Positions 53,750-64,000 of a DNA stretch of 64,000 nt are shown here, piece after piece. The stretch is from Faecalicatena faecalis. Lineage in GTDB: Bacteria > Bacillota > Clostridia > Lachnospirales > Lachnospiraceae. A program made the position numbers and the translations under genes. Where the stretch lies: the NCBI RefSeq assembly GCF_012524165.2, contig NZ_JABACJ020000001.1, positions 1 through 64,000 of the forward strand. The letters run 5' to 3'. The first letter of the stretch is position 1, and each line of letters starts with the position of its first letter. Under the pieces are notes generated by a model. The model was not told the DNA's origin. It worked only from the letters and a program-made list of their open reading frames with translations, and did no database searches.

Positions 53750-54883
53750 ATGGCGGAAGAGAAAGCGAAATATGAAGAAATAGCGGATTGTATCATTGCA
53801 GAAGTAAAGAAGGGGAATCTAAAACCAGGAAGCAAGATCTATTCTGAACATGAATTGAGTTCTATGTTCAAGGTGAGCCGCCAGACAGCCAGACATGCAG
53901 TCTCGGTGCTTGAACAAAAGGGAATCGTAAGACGCATCCGGGGAAGCGGGACCTACATCAACGGGAAAGAGCCGGGAAAGGCTGGAAGAGCCGGCAGGAC
54001 AATGCGGATCGCGGTCATGACGACTTATGTTGATGAATACATTTTTCCCAGTATGCTAAAAGAGATAGAGGGAAGATTGTCACGTGAAGGATATGCGCTC
54101 CAGATTGCATTTACGCACAACACAGTAGAAAAGGAACGCATGATTTTAAAAGGGTTTCTAAAAGAGGACAGTGTAGATGGGATTATTGCAGAACCTACCA
54201 AAAGCGGGCTGCCCAATCCCAATCTGGATATCTACAGAGAGCTTCAAAGGAAGATTCCGGTCCTCTTTCTGAACAGCTCATACCCAGACTTAGAGTCCGT
54301 GCATGTGAGCTTGAATGATTATCTGGCCGGGAAGATGGTGACAGAGCATCTGCTGCAGTGCGGACACCACAGAATCGCCGGGATTTTTAAGTCGGATGAC
54401 GGGCAGGGACACAAACGGTATGCGGGATACGTAGATGCATTGATGGAGCGGGAGATGAAAGTGAAGGGGGAGAGGATCGCCTGGATCGATACCTGCGAAC
54501 TGAAAGAGATGAAGGAAGATGCTGCTCGTTATTTGAGGCGTATTTCTGGATGTACAGCCTGTGTCTGCTACAATGATGAGGTGGCCAATTATCTGGTAGG
54601 AATCTGCAAGGAGGCGGGGATACGAATTCCAGAAGATCTGTCTATTGTGGGAATCGACAATTCAGATTTGGCGGGGCGATGTGAGATCCCGTTGACCTCG
54701 GCACAGAATCCGGTGAAAGATCTGGCAGGAATCGCCGCGGCGAAGATGCTGGAAATGTTGGAGGGGATAAAAGAAGAGGAAAGCGTGGAGCTGGAACCAG
54801 AGCTGGTAATCAGAAAGTCGGTACGTATCCTTACAGAACCGGAGGAGCTGCGTGTAATGTCCGTAGTCGAAACGGGAAAATAA
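53750..54883 (+). CDS. araR: Arabinose operon repressor AraR (GntR-LacI hybrid)
   Basis: This 377-residue repressor joins a GntR winged helix (about 5-75, with SEHELSSMFKVSRQTARHAV) to a LacI/periplasmic-binding-like effector domain (about 85-360, with CYNDEVANYL and DLSIVGIDNSDLA), the hallmark of AraR. L-arabinose is the expected inducer. The ATG at 53750 follows AAGGGA; the frame opens earlier at 53693 without an RBS. It leads the araB-araD-araA genes. Confidence 0.92.
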   Translation: MAEEKAKYEEIADCIIAEVKKGNLKPGSKIYSEHELSSMFKVSRQTARHAVSVLEQKGIVRRIRGSGTYINGKEPGKAGRAGRTMRIAVMTTYVDEYIFPSMLKEIEGRLSREGYALQIAFTHNTVEKERMILKGFLKEDSVDGIIAEPTKSGLPNPNLDIYRELQRKIPVLFLNSSYPDLESVHVSLNDYLAGKMVTEHLLQCGHHRIAGIFKSDDGQGHKRYAGYVDALMEREMKVKGERIAWIDTCELKEMKEDAARYLRRISGCTACVCYNDEVANYLVGICKEAGIRIPEDLSIVGIDNSDLAGRCEIPLTSAQNPVKDLAGIAAAKMLEMLEGIKEEESVELEPELVIRKSVRILTEPEELRVMSVVETGK

Positions 54884-54934
54884 AGTGTGATAGAAAAGAA
54901 AACGATAAATAAAATTCAAACAGGAGGGAAACAC

Positions 54935-56539
54935 ATGAGTGACTTAGGAAACGTAAAAAATGAGATTATTGAGGGACAGACAACATTGGGAATTGAGTTT
55001 GGATCTACAAGAATCAAGGCTGTTCTGATCGGAACCGATTTTACCCCGATCGCATCTGGAAGCCATGACTGGGAGAACCGTTATGATAATGGTATCTGGA
55101 CCTATTCTCTGGAGGATGTCTGGGCGGGGCTTCAGGACTGTTACCGCAAGATGGCAGAGGATGTAAAGGAAAAGTACGGTGTGACATTAAAGCGGACAAA
55201 GTCCATGGGATTCAGTGCGATGATGCATGGATATCTGGCATTTGATAAAGAAGCAAATCTGCTTGTTCCATTTAGAACCTGGAGGAATACCATCACAGGT
55301 GAGGCAGCAGCCAAACTGACTGAACTGTTCCAGTACAATATTCCGCAGCGTTGGAGCATTGCACATCTGTATCAGGCCATCCTTAATGGCGAAGAGCATG
55401 TGAAGAACCTGGATTTCTTTACCACATTATCAGGATACATCCACTGGCGTCTGACCGGAAAGAAGGTTCTTGGAATCGGTGATGCAGCAGGTATGTTCCC
55501 GATTGATACCAAGAAAAAGGATTTCCAGGCAGGTATGCTAAGGCAGTTCGACGAATTAGTGGCAGATAAGGGATATCCATGGAAAGTAAAGGATCTGCTT
55601 CCTCAGGTGCTTGTGGCAGGAGAGGATGCCGGATGCCTGACAGAAGAGGGGGCAAGGCTCCTTGATCCATCCGGGGAACTAGAAGCAGGAATTCCGGTAT
55701 GTGCTCCAGAGGGAGATGCGGGAACTGGTATGGCTGCAACGAATAGTGTGGCTGTACGTACAGGAAATGTCTCTGCGGGGACATCTGTATTTGCCATGAT
55801 CGTATTGGAAAAGGAACTTTCTAAGGTGTATACAGAGATTGATATGGTTACTACGCCATCCGGGGATCTGGTTGCCATGTCTCATGCGAATAACTGTACC
55901 TCAGACCTCAATGCATGGGTGGGACTATTCAAGGAATTTGCAGAGTCCTTCGGTATGGAAGTGGATATGAACAAGTTGTTCTCCGTTCTATACAACAAAG
56001 CTCTTGAGGGAGATGCAGAGTGTGACGGTCTGTTATCCTATGGATATTATTCAGGAGAAAATATCATCGAATTGGATGAGGGACGTCCGCTGTTCGTGCG
56101 TACACCAGAAAGTAAGTTTAACCTGGCAAACTTCATGAGGGTTCACTTATTTGCAGCACTCGGTGCACTGAAGGTCGGGATGGACATCCTCACAAAAGAA
56201 GAAAATATTAAGATCGATAAGATTTTAGGACACGGCGGTCTGTTCAAGACGAAGGGGGTAGGACAGCGCATCATGGCGGCAGCTATGAATGCACCGGTAT
56301 CAGTCATGGAGACCGCAGGAGAAGGCGGCGCATGGGGAATCGCTCTTCTGGCCGCTTATATGGCAGGAAAAGAGGAAGGGGAGACACTGGATCATTATCT
56401 GTCCGAAAAAGTATTTGCCGGAAATGAAGGGACGAAGATGGAACCGGACGAGAAGGATGTGGAAGGATTTGAAATCTTCACAGAGAGATATAAGAAGGGG
56501 CTGGAGATTGAGCGTTCAGCAGTTATGAACCTAAAATAA
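54935..56539 (+). CDS. araB: FGGY-family kinase, probable L-ribulokinase
   Basis: This 534-residue sugar kinase has an N-terminal FGGY domain beginning [31 protein letters not shown] near residue 95, and a C-terminal ATPase half with [10 protein letters not shown] and [14 protein letters not shown]. The assignment to L-ribulose rests on context between araR and araD, because the family also includes xylulokinases. The ATG at 54935 has AGGAGGG. It lies 51 bases after araR with no promoter between. Confidence 0.85.
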   Translation: MSDLGNVKNEIIEGQTTLGIEFGSTRIKAVLIGTDFTPIASGSHDWENRYDNGIWTYSLEDVWAGLQDCYRKMAEDVKEKYGVTLKRTKSMGFSAMMHGYLAFDKEANLLVPFRTWRNTITGEAAAKLTELFQYNIPQRWSIAHLYQAILNGEEHVKNLDFFTTLSGYIHWRLTGKKVLGIGDAAGMFPIDTKKKDFQAGMLRQFDELVADKGYPWKVKDLLPQVLVAGEDAGCLTEEGARLLDPSGELEAGIPVCAPEGDAGTGMAATNSVAVRTGNVSAGTSVFAMIVLEKELSKVYTEIDMVTTPSGDLVAMSHANNCTSDLNAWVGLFKEFAESFGMEVDMNKLFSVLYNKALEGDAECDGLLSYGYYSGENIIELDEGRPLFVRTPESKFNLANFMRVHLFAALGALKVGMDILTKEENIKIDKILGHGGLFKTKGVGQRIMAAAMNAPVSVMETAGEGGAWGIALLAAYMAGKEEGETLDHYLSEKVFAGNEGTKMEPDEKDVEGFEIFTERYKKGLEIERSAVMNLK

Positions 56540-56629
56540 GCGGGGATTGGGCAGAAACAGGTATAACAAGAACTTATATGCCAGGAACAACAATTGCCGA
56601 ACATATATAAGAACGAGGAGGAAACAAAA

Positions 56630-57316
56630 ATGTTAGAGAAATTAAAACAGGAAGTATATGAAGCCAACATGCTGCTCCCCAAATATGGATTAGTTACCTT
56701 TACCTGGGGAAATGTCAGCGGATTCGATAAAGAATCCAAACTTTTTGTCATCAAGCCAAGCGGCGTAGAATACGACAGGCTGACACCGGAAGACATGGTA
56801 GTAGTAGACCTGGAAGGAAATAAAGTGGAAGGAAGATATAACCCATCTTCCGATACAGCGACCCACGTAGAGCTCTACAAAGCGTTCCCGGAAATCGGCG
56901 GAATCGTACATACCCACTCATCCTGGGCAACAAGCTGGGCACAGGCAGGAAGAGGAATTCCATGCTACGGAACCACACAGGCAGATTACATGTACGGAGA
57001 AATCCCATGTGTAAGAAATCTGACAAAAGAAGAAATTGACGAAGCTTACGAAAAAAACACAGGAGTTTTAATTGTAGACTATTTTAAGGATAAAGACTAT
57101 GTTGCAGTACCGGCAGTACTCTGCAAGAACCATGGACCGTTTACCTGGGGCAAAGACGCCCATGAGGCGGTACATAACGCAGTCGTACTGGAAGAAGTGG
57201 CTAAAATGGCGGCTCGCACAGAAATGATCAATCCGCAGGTACAGCCAGCTCCACAGGAACTGCAGGACAAACACTATTATAGAAAACATGGGGCAAACGC
57301 TTATTACGGACAATAA
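56630..57316 (+). CDS. araD: L-ribulose-5-phosphate 4-epimerase
   Basis: This 228-residue class II aldolase-fold enzyme converts L-ribulose-5-phosphate to D-xylulose-5-phosphate. The zinc ligands are His-x-His in VHTHSSWA (about 94-96) and His in [10 protein letters not shown] (about 170), and the start [11 protein letters not shown] is typical. Length matches the family. I chose the ATG at 56630, with GAGGAGG upstream. A strong hairpin follows before araA. Confidence 0.95.
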   Translation: MLEKLKQEVYEANMLLPKYGLVTFTWGNVSGFDKESKLFVIKPSGVEYDRLTPEDMVVVDLEGNKVEGRYNPSSDTATHVELYKAFPEIGGIVHTHSSWATSWAQAGRGIPCYGTTQADYMYGEIPCVRNLTKEEIDEAYEKNTGVLIVDYFKDKDYVAVPAVLCKNHGPFTWGKDAHEAVHNAVVLEEVAKMAARTEMINPQVQPAPQELQDKHYYRKHGANAYYGQ

Positions 57317-57343
57317 TGATAAACGATTCTGAAAACGGAGGGC

Positions 57344-57383
57344 AAAGGGGCCTGACCCCTCTGCAAGGGGGTCAGGCCCTTTT
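57344..57383 (+). terminator. Strong hairpin between araD and araA
   Basis: AAAGGGGCCTGACCCC (57344-57359) pairs with GGGGTCAGGCCCTTTT (57368-57383), about 16 pairs with one wobble and an 8-base loop. It ends in TTTT, so it is a terminator or attenuator inside the ara operon. Its GGGGTCAGGCCC core looks like a dispersed palindromic repeat. Confidence 0.85.
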
Positions 57384-57428
57384 GCACTCCAATATCTGAA
57401 TATTCACAAAATTAAGGAGGATTTTATA

Positions 57429-58925
57429 ATGCAGCAGAAACAGTACAAATTTTGGTTTTGCACAGGATCACAGGATTTATATGGGGACGAATGTCTCGCT
57501 CATGTGGCAGAGCATTCCCGCAAGATCGTAGAGGCTTTTAATGCTTCCGGGATTCTTCCATATGAAGTGGTATGGAAACCGACCCTGATTACGAATGAAC
57601 TGATCAGAAAGACTTTCAACGAGGCGAATACAGATGAGACCTGCGCAGGTGTGATCACATGGATGCACACATTCTCTCCTGCGAAGTCCTGGATTCTTGG
57701 TCTGCAGGAATACAGAAAGCCGCTTCTCCACCTGCACACACAGTTCAATCAGGAGATTCCGTATGATACAATCGACATGGACTTTATGAATGAGAACCAG
57801 TCTGCCCATGGTGACAGGGAATACGGCCACATCTTCAGCCGCCTTGGCATGGAGAGAAAGGTAGTTGTAGGCTTCTGGGGCGACCCGGCAGTTCAGGCGA
57901 AAATCGGTTCCTGGATGCGCACCGCTGTCGGCGTGATCGAGAGCAGCCACATCCGCGTTATGCGTATCTCAGATAATATGAGAAATGTTGCCGTTACAGA
58001 GGGTGATAAAGTAGAGGCTCAGATCAAGTTCGGCTGGGAAGTTGATGCTTACCCGGTAAATGAGATTGCAGAGGCGGTAGCTCAGGTGTCACAGGGTGAC
58101 ATTGATACATTGGTAGAGGAATATTATGATAAATATGAGATCCTTCTGGAAGGAAGAGAGGAAAAGGAATTCAGAGAGCATGTAGCTGTTCAGGCTGGAA
58201 TCGAGATTGGATTTGAGAGATTCCTGACAGAGAAAAACTATCAGGCGATTGTCACACATTTTGGTGATCTTGGCAGTCTCAAACAGCTTCCGGGCCTCGC
58301 AATCCAGAGACTGATGGAAAAGGGTTACGGTTTCGGCGGCGAGGGCGACTGGAAAACAGCAGCTATGGTCCGCGTGATGAAGATCATGACAGAAGGCATG
58401 AAGGATGCGAAGGGAACTTCTTTCATGGAAGACTATACCTATAATCTGGTTCCTGGAAAAGAAGGAATCCTTCAGGCTCATATGCTGGAGGTCTGCCCAT
58501 CTATCGCAGATGGTCCGATCAGCATTAAAGAGCAGCCGTTGAGCATGGGGGACAGAGAAGATCCGGCACGTCTTGTATTTACAGCAAAAGAAGGCCCGGC
58601 TATTGCAACCTCACTGATTGACCTGGGAGATAGATTCCGTCTGATCATCAACGATGTGGACTGCAAGAAGACAGAGAAACCGATGCCGAAGCTTCCAGTT
58701 GCAACAGCATTCTGGACACCGCAGCCAGATCTTAAGACAGGTGCAGAGGCATGGATCCTGGCAGGCGGGGCACACCACACTGCATTTTCCTATGACCTCA
58801 CAGCAGAGCAGATGGGTGACTGGGCAGCAGCTATGGGAATCGAGGCCGTTTATATTGATAAAGATACAACCATCCGTCAGTTCAAGAATGAATTACTCTG
58901 GAATTCAGTAGCATTTAGAAAGTAA
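57429..58925 (+). CDS. araA: L-arabinose isomerase
   Basis: This 498-residue Mn2+ enzyme interconverts L-arabinose and L-ribulose, the first step of the pathway. The start FWFCTGSQDLYGDE, the VTWMHTFSPAK-like ITWMHTFSPAKSW near residue 77, GEGDWKTAAMVR near 308 and the AGGAHHTAF segment near 441 (metal/substrate His) are all present. Length is normal. It starts 9 bases after AAGGAGG and is separated from araD by a strong hairpin, so it may be expressed at a different level. Confidence 0.97.
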   Translation: MQQKQYKFWFCTGSQDLYGDECLAHVAEHSRKIVEAFNASGILPYEVVWKPTLITNELIRKTFNEANTDETCAGVITWMHTFSPAKSWILGLQEYRKPLLHLHTQFNQEIPYDTIDMDFMNENQSAHGDREYGHIFSRLGMERKVVVGFWGDPAVQAKIGSWMRTAVGVIESSHIRVMRISDNMRNVAVTEGDKVEAQIKFGWEVDAYPVNEIAEAVAQVSQGDIDTLVEEYYDKYEILLEGREEKEFREHVAVQAGIEIGFERFLTEKNYQAIVTHFGDLGSLKQLPGLAIQRLMEKGYGFGGEGDWKTAAMVRVMKIMTEGMKDAKGTSFMEDYTYNLVPGKEGILQAHMLEVCPSIADGPISIKEQPLSMGDREDPARLVFTAKEGPAIATSLIDLGDRFRLIINDVDCKKTEKPMPKLPVATAFWTPQPDLKTGAEAWILAGGAHHTAFSYDLTAEQMGDWAAAMGIEAVYIDKDTTIRQFKNELLWNSVAFRK

Positions 58926-58981
58926 AAATAAATGATTAGAAAATAGACTGCTGTGTACACCAGAAGGGGACAGCAACAAAG

Positions 58982-59026
58982 CAGCCCGGCAGATACAGAA
59001 AAATCTGACTGCCGGGCTGTTTTTTT
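58982..59026 (+). terminator. Terminator of the ara operon
   Basis: CAGCCCGGCAG pairs with CTGCCGGGCTG (perfect 11-base stem), with an inner AGA/TCT stem, followed by seven T. Confidence 0.95.
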
Positions 59027-59079
59027 CTGCCTTCCATGCTATACTGTTAAAAGAAGTAGTTATCAGGGGGACAATAGAA

Positions 59080-60324
59080 ATGCCAACTTTAGATGCAATA
59101 GAACTGACAAAACAGCTTGTGCAGATTGAAAGTACGAATCCTGGAACGTATGAGAAAGAAATCTGTGATTTTATTTTTCATTATTTAAAAGAAGCAGGAG
59201 TGGAACCGGAACTTTCAGAAGTCGAGAACGGACGATGCAATATCCGGGCCATGATAGCAGCCTCGGAATCAAAGTCCGACTGCGGGCAGCCTTCATATCA
59301 GAAAAAGCATCCTGGACAGGAACATCATCTCGTACAGGAGCAGCATCCTGCCCTTGTCTTTATCTGTCATATGGATACAGTAGTTGTGGGTGCAGGCTGG
59401 GACGAGAATGCATTTTCAGGCGAGATCAGAGACGGCAGGCTCTATGGAAGAGGTGCCTGTGATATGAAGTCCGGTCTTGCGTGTGCGCTGAGTGTTTTTG
59501 CCGAGACGGCCGTGAAGGTAAAGGACGGCGGGCTGCAGTTAGAAGCGCCGCTTGTCTTCATCGGGACAGTGGATGAAGAGGGCGATATGAAAGGGGTCGA
59601 GAAAGCGATCGATGATCAGTGGGTTACGGCAGAGGACTGGGTTCTGGACATGGAGCCGACGGACGGCCAGATTCAGATGTCGCACAAGGGCCGTACCTGG
59701 TTTGAGTTAGAAGTTCAGGGCGTGACTGCACATGCGAGCATGCCGGAAAAAGGAGCGGATGCAATCGCGGGCATGGCATACATGCTTACTTATATAAGAA
59801 GAAACATAAAGGAATGTCCAGTACATGCGGAATTGGGCCGTTCCACTGCCACCTTCGGGCAGATTCAGGGAGGATACAGCCCCTATGTGGTTCCTGATTG
59901 CTGTACTGCTACGATAGACATGCGTCTGGTTCCGCCCATGGATACGCAAAAGGCAGCACAGCTCGTAAGAGAAGCAATCCAATATGGAGAACAGAATGTA
60001 CCGGGGGTACATGGAAGCTGCCGGATTACCGGAGACAGACCGAGTGTAGAGACGCATCCAGAATCTTTCCTTTTAAGAGAACTAAAAAAAGCGGTGGAAG
60101 AGACGACAAAAGCTGCACCTCCGGTCACTGCATTTCCGGGTTACACAGATACCGCTGTAATCGCTGGAAAGCTTGGGAATCCGAACTGTATGTCCTACGG
60201 ACCAGGCAGCTTAAAACAGGCCCACAAGCCCAATGAATTCGTTATTACCACAGAAATCGACAGATGTCAAGAGGTTTTTCGGAAATTAGTAAGAAATATG
60301 TTGACAGGCCCAAGAGCTTTGTGA
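59080..60324 (+). CDS. M20 family metallopeptidase (ArgE/DapE/CPG2 type)
   Basis: This 414-residue two-zinc amidohydrolase has zinc ligands in VFICHMDTVV (His), GACDMKSG (Asp), GTVDEEGD (Glu pair), Asp in LDMEPTDG and a C-terminal His in QAHKPNE. A dimerisation domain (about 210-320) interrupts the catalytic fold. An unusual stretch of about 28 residues, rich in His, Gln, Lys and Ser (about residues 63-90), sits just before the first zinc strand. The substrate (acyl-amino acid or peptide) is unknown. The rpoB promoter overlaps its last codons. Confidence 0.88.
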   Translation: MPTLDAIELTKQLVQIESTNPGTYEKEICDFIFHYLKEAGVEPELSEVENGRCNIRAMIAASESKSDCGQPSYQKKHPGQEHHLVQEQHPALVFICHMDTVVVGAGWDENAFSGEIRDGRLYGRGACDMKSGLACALSVFAETAVKVKDGGLQLEAPLVFIGTVDEEGDMKGVEKAIDDQWVTAEDWVLDMEPTDGQIQMSHKGRTWFELEVQGVTAHASMPEKGADAIAGMAYMLTYIRRNIKECPVHAELGRSTATFGQIQGGYSPYVVPDCCTATIDMRLVPPMDTQKAAQLVREAIQYGEQNVPGVHGSCRITGDRPSVETHPESFLLRELKKAVEETTKAAPPVTAFPGYTDTAVIAGKLGNPNCMSYGPGSLKQAHKPNEFVITTEIDRCQEVFRKLVRNMLTGPRAL

Positions 60325-60330
60325 TATAGT
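60301..60330 (+). promoter_or_regulatory. rpoB promoter overlapping the end of the M20 gene
   Basis: TTGACA (60301-60306), an 18-base spacer and TATAGT (60325-60330), with TG one base before the -10 box. The -35 hexamer is within the last codons of the M20 gene, and its stop lies in the spacer. A leader of about 130 bases follows, with small stems such as GGGC/GCCC (60421-60436). Confidence 0.75.
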
Positions 60331-60466
60331 AAAAAATGCGCTATTGTGGAAAGGTATGCCATAACAGTGAGCTTTTTTGCTGTCACAGGGCTCTTTCCTG
60401 ATTTTACTGGAATTAACGAAGGGCAACTCGTAGCCCGCCAAAAAATATATGAGGAGTGAAACGTCA

Positions 60467-63400
60467 ATGGAGAAAAACAGAATTCGTCCCATCACAAACG
60501 GAAAAAGTTCACGCATGAGCTATTCCAGACAAAAAGAAGTATTACAGATGCCGAATCTTATCGAAGTCCAGAAAGACTCATACCAGTGGTTTCTGGATGA
60601 AGGACTGAAAGAGGTATTTGACGATATTTCCCCAATCACTGATTTCAGTGGTCATCTCAGTCTGGAATTTGTAGATTTTACACTTTGCGAGGATGATGTA
60701 AAGTACACCATCGAAGAGTGTAAAGAGCGTGATGCAACATACGCTGCGCCTTTGAAAGTAAGGGTCAGACTTTACAACAAAGACAACGATGAGATCAACG
60801 AACATGAAATATTTATGGGAGATCTTCCAATCATGACGAAGACCGGTACCTTTGTAATTAATGGTGCTGAGCGTGTCATCGTCAGCCAGTTGGTTCGTTC
60901 ACCAGGTATTTATTATGGAATTGCCCATGATAAATTAGGAAAAGAACTTTACTCAGCGACAGTCATTCCGAACCGTGGTGCTTGGCTGGAATATGAAACA
61001 GACTCCAATGACGTTTTTTATGTACGTGTAGATAGAACGAGAAAGGTACCGATCACAGTACTGATCCGTGCACTTGGTATCGGAACCAATGCAGAAATCA
61101 TCGACCTCTTTGGTGAAGAGCCTAAGATCCTTGCAAGCTTTGGCAAAGATACGGCAGAGAGTTACCAGGAAGGTCTTTTAGAGTTATATAAGAAGATACG
61201 ACCGGGCGAACCACTTGCAGTGGACAGCGCAGAAAGCCTGATCACAAGTATGTTCTTCGACCCGAGACGTTATGATCTGGCGAAGGTTGGACGTTATAAG
61301 TTCAACAAGAAGCTGGCTTTAAAGAACCGGATCAAAGGACAGAGAGTCGCAGAAGACATCGTCAGCCCACTGACAGGAGAGATTCTTGCAGAAAAAGGCA
61401 CGATGATTACAAGAGAGCTTGCGGATGCGATCCAGAACTCAGCCGTACCATACCTGTGGGTAGAGGGCGAGGATGAGTCACGCAACATCAAGATTCTGTC
61501 TAATATGATGGTTGATCTGCAGGCAGTCGTTGATATCGATCCGAAGGAAGTTGGAGTGACAGAGCAGGTATACTATCCTGTACTGGCTGGACTTTTAGAA
61601 GAGTCAGCAGGGGATATCGAGGAATTGAAGTCCATGATTCGCAGAGATATCCACGACCTGATTCCGAAGCATATTACAAAGGAAGACATTTTAGCTTCCA
61701 TTAACTATAACATCCATCTGGAATATGGAATGGGTAACGATGATGATATCGACCATTTGGGCAACAGACGTATCCGTGCGGTCGGAGAGCTTCTCCAGAA
61801 CCAGTACAGAATCGGTCTGTCCAGATTAGAGAGAGTTGTCCGTGAGAGAATGACAACACAGGATCAGGAAGGTATTTCACCACAGTCACTGATCAACATC
61901 AAGCCGGTAACTGCAGCAGTGAAGGAGTTCTTCGGATCTTCCCAGCTGTCACAGTTCATGGATCAGAACAACCCGCTTGGTGAGCTGACTCATAAGAGAC
62001 GTCTTTCCGCATTGGGACCAGGTGGTCTGTCAAGAGACCGTGCCGGATTCGAGGTCCGCGACGTTCACTATTCCCACTACGGAAGAATGTGTCCGATCGA
62101 GACCCCTGAAGGTCCTAACATCGGTCTGATCAACTCTCTTGCGACCTATGCAAGGATCAACCAGTACGGATTCGTTGAAGCACCGTACCGTAAGATCGAT
62201 AAGACAGATCCGGAGAATCCGATCGTTACAGAAGAAGTTGTCTACATGACAGCCGATGAAGAAGATAATTATCACGTAGCACAGGCGAATGAGCCTCTGG
62301 ATGACGAGGGACACTTCATTCACAAGAATGTATCCGGTCGTTACCGTGAAGAGACACAGGAATACGAGAGAAGCAAGTTCGATTACATGGACGTTTCTCC
62401 TAAGATGGTATTCTCCGTGGCTACAGCCCTGATTCCTTTCCTGGAGAATGACGATGCCAACCGTGCGCTGATGGGATCAAACATGCAGCGTCAGGCAGTG
62501 CCGCTTCTGACGACAGAAGCACCGGTCGTTGGAACAGGTATGGAAGTAAAGGCAGCAGTAGACTCCGGCGTCTGCATCGTTGCAGAAAAGGCCGGTGTGA
62601 TCGAGCGTTCTACTTCAACTGACATCACGATCAAGCATGATGACGGAACCAAGAAGACATATAAGTTGACGAAGTTCTTAAGAAGTAACCAGAGCAACTG
62701 CTACAACCAGAGACCGATCGTTGATAAAGGCGAGCGTGTAGAAGAAGGACAAGTAATTGCAGACGGTCCGTCTACTTCTAACGGAGAGATGGCACTTGGA
62801 AAGAACCCATTAATCGGATTCATGACATGGGAAGGTTACAACTACGAGGATGCCGTACTGTTAAGTGAACGACTGGTACAGGACGATGTATACACATCTG
62901 TTCATATCGAAGAGTATGAAGCAGAAGCACGTGATACAAAGCTCGGGCCAGAAGAAATCACAAGAGATATTCCGGGTGTGGGCGATGATGCGCTCAAAGA
63001 CCTGGACGAAAGAGGTATCATCCGCATCGGAGCAGAAGTCCGTGCCGGAGATATCCTGGTCGGTAAAGTAACTCCGAAGGGAGAGACAGAGCTGACAGCC
63101 GAGGAGAGACTGCTTCGTGCGATCTTCGGTGAAAAAGCACGTGAAGTAAGAGATACTTCCCTGAAAGTACCTCATGGTGAATATGGTATTGTTGTGGATG
63201 CTAAGGTGTTTACAAGAGAGAACGGTGATGAGCTGTCTCCAGGAGTGAACCAGGCAGTCCGTATCTACATTGCACAGAAGAGAAAGATTTCTGTCGGTGA
63301 TAAGATGGCCGGACGTCATGGTAACAAGGGTGTTGTTTCCCGTGTGCTTCCTGTAGAAGATATGCCATACCTTCCGAACGGACGTCCTCTGGACATCGTT

Positions 63401-64000
63401 CTGAACCCTCTTGGTGTGCCTTCTCGTATGAATATCGGGCAGGTGCTCGAGATTCACTTGAGCCTTGCAGCAAAAGCATTAGGATTTAATATCTCCACAC
63501 CAGTCTTCGACGGTGCGAACGAGATCGATATCATGGATACCCTTGACCTGGCAAATGATTATGTCAACCTGGAATGGGAAGAATTTGTAGAGAAGCACGG
63601 CGAAGAATTATTGCCGGAAGTGCTTGAATATCTGTCTGATAACAGAGAGCACAGGAAACTGTGGAAGGGCGTTCCGCTGTCACGCGATGGTAAGGTCCGC
63701 TTAAGAGATGGACGTACCGGAGAGTTCTTCGACAGCCCGGTAACAATCGGACACATGCATTACCTGAAGCTGCACCATCTGGTAGACGACAAGATCCATG
63801 CACGTTCTACTGGTCCTTACTCACTGGTTACACAGCAGCCATTAGGTGGTAAGGCACAGTTCGGTGGACAGCGTTTCGGAGAGATGGAGGTATGGGCACT
63901 GGAAGCATATGGTGCATCCTATACTCTGCAGGAAATCCTGACTGTGAAGTCAGACGACGTTGTCGGACGTGTGAAGACTTACGAAGCGATCATCAAAGGT
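60467..64000 (+). CDS. rpoB: DNA-directed RNA polymerase subunit beta (partial, 3' end outside window)
   Basis: The first 1178 codons of the catalytic beta subunit run off the window end in an open frame. The start [20 protein letters not shown] follows GAGGAG. The rifampicin-binding cluster [20 protein letters not shown] and [20 protein letters not shown] keep the sensitive-type residues (Asp516, His526 and Ser531 in E. coli numbering), and the EGPNIGLI and [10 protein letters not shown] (nucleotide-addition lysine region) motifs are intact. rpoC would be expected next. Confidence 0.98.
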   Translation, partial: MEKNRIRPITNGKSSRMSYSRQKEVLQMPNLIEVQKDSYQWFLDEGLKEVFDDISPITDFSGHLSLEFVDFTLCEDDVKYTIEECKERDATYAAPLKVRVRLYNKDNDEINEHEIFMGDLPIMTKTGTFVINGAERVIVSQLVRSPGIYYGIAHDKLGKELYSATVIPNRGAWLEYETDSNDVFYVRVDRTRKVPITVLIRALGIGTNAEIIDLFGEEPKILASFGKDTAESYQEGLLELYKKIRPGEPLAVDSAESLITSMFFDPRRYDLAKVGRYKFNKKLALKNRIKGQRVAEDIVSPLTGEILAEKGTMITRELADAIQNSAVPYLWVEGEDESRNIKILSNMMVDLQAVVDIDPKEVGVTEQVYYPVLAGLLEESAGDIEELKSMIRRDIHDLIPKHITKEDILASINYNIHLEYGMGNDDDIDHLGNRRIRAVGELLQNQYRIGLSRLERVVRERMTTQDQEGISPQSLINIKPVTAAVKEFFGSSQLSQFMDQNNPLGELTHKRRLSALGPGGLSRDRAGFEVRDVHYSHYGRMCPIETPEGPNIGLINSLATYARINQYGFVEAPYRKIDKTDPENPIVTEEVVYMTADEEDNYHVAQANEPLDDEGHFIHKNVSGRYREETQEYERSKFDYMDVSPKMVFSVATALIPFLENDDANRALMGSNMQRQAVPLLTTEAPVVGTGMEVKAAVDSGVCIVAEKAGVIERSTSTDITIKHDDGTKKTYKLTKFLRSNQSNCYNQRPIVDKGERVEEGQVIADGPSTSNGEMALGKNPLIGFMTWEGYNYEDAVLLSERLVQDDVYTSVHIEEYEAEARDTKLGPEEITRDIPGVGDDALKDLDERGIIRIGAEVRAGDILVGKVTPKGETELTAEERLLRAIFGEKAREVRDTSLKVPHGEYGIVVDAKVFTRENGDELSPGVNQAVRIYIAQKRKISVGDKMAGRHGNKGVVSRVLPVEDMPYLPNGRPLDIVLNPLGVPSRMNIGQVLEIHLSLAAKALGFNISTPVFDGANEIDIMDTLDLANDYVNLEWEEFVEKHGEELLPEVLEYLSDNREHRKLWKGVPLSRDGKVRLRDGRTGEFFDSPVTIGHMHYLKLHHLVDDKIHARSTGPYSLVTQQPLGGKAQFGGQRFGEMEVWALEAYGASYTLQEILTVKSDDVVGRVKTYEAIIKG

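Noticed and set aside
62861-63457. 198-codon minus-strand frame over rpoB
   Set aside because: Antisense to conserved rpoB codons; no start signal or domain.

Overview
The window is a low-to-moderate G+C, Gram-positive (Firmicutes, class Clostridia) chromosome segment, most likely from a gut Lachnospiraceae member. The reasons are strong AGGAGG-type ribosome binding sites, lipoproteins with clostridial signal peptides, a KtrAB potassium system, a YesMN-type two-component system, an RpmG-SecE-NusG-RplKA cluster and an RpoB with typical clostridial sequence. I saw no insertion sequence, prophage, CRISPR array, tRNA or rRNA. The species was not determined.

Layout. 0.25-4.1 kb (+): a bifunctional fucokinase/GDP-fucose pyrophosphorylase with an inositol-monophosphatase-family protein. 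4.2-7.9 kb (-): a complete dTDP-L-rhamnose operon, rfbA-rfbB-rfbD-rfbC. 8.2-18.6 kb (+): a nucleoside operon made of a Crp/Fnr-type regulator, a YjjI glycyl-radical enzyme and its YjjW activase, a BMP-family nucleoside ABC importer, pyrimidine-nucleoside phosphorylase and phosphopentomutase. 18.7-26 kb: a MerR-methyltransferase fusion, a 49-residue membrane protein, then a divergent unit with an MMPL transporter and a heptad-repeat exported protein on one side and a TetR repressor on the other. 26-35.3 kb: a YesMN-type two-component system divergent from a FAD oxidoreductase, a sugar ABC importer and a Gfo/Idh dehydrogenase.

35.5-64 kb carries the ribosomal-protein/RNA-polymerase cluster rpmG-secE-nusG-rplK-rplA / rplJ-rplL / rpoB, which is normally continuous but here is cut twice. 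A roughly 10 kb, visibly AT-richer carbohydrate operon sits between rplA and rplJ: a ribose-type ABC importer, a dehydrogenase, a PfkB kinase, a TIM-barrel isomerase, a BtpA/SgcQ protein, a complete IMP dehydrogenase and a GntR regulator. An 11 kb block sits between rplL and rpoB: KtrB/KtrA, pyruvate kinase, araR-araB-araD-araA and an M20 peptidase. Each resumed block has its own promoter: rplJ has an L10-type attenuator leader, and the rpoB promoter overlaps the end of the M20 gene.

The most interesting points are these. A glycyl-radical enzyme of unknown substrate is embedded in a nucleoside-salvage operon whose regulator gene has a palindrome at the class II activator position. An apparently active IMP dehydrogenase is the last enzyme of a sugar-kinase operon. 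A structured element with a possible seven-codon reading frame lies between rplL and the Ktr promoter. A duplicated hairpin precedes both rplK and rplA. Well-defined divergent operators lie between tetR and the MMPL gene. All functional calls are from sequence recognition only; no database search was run.
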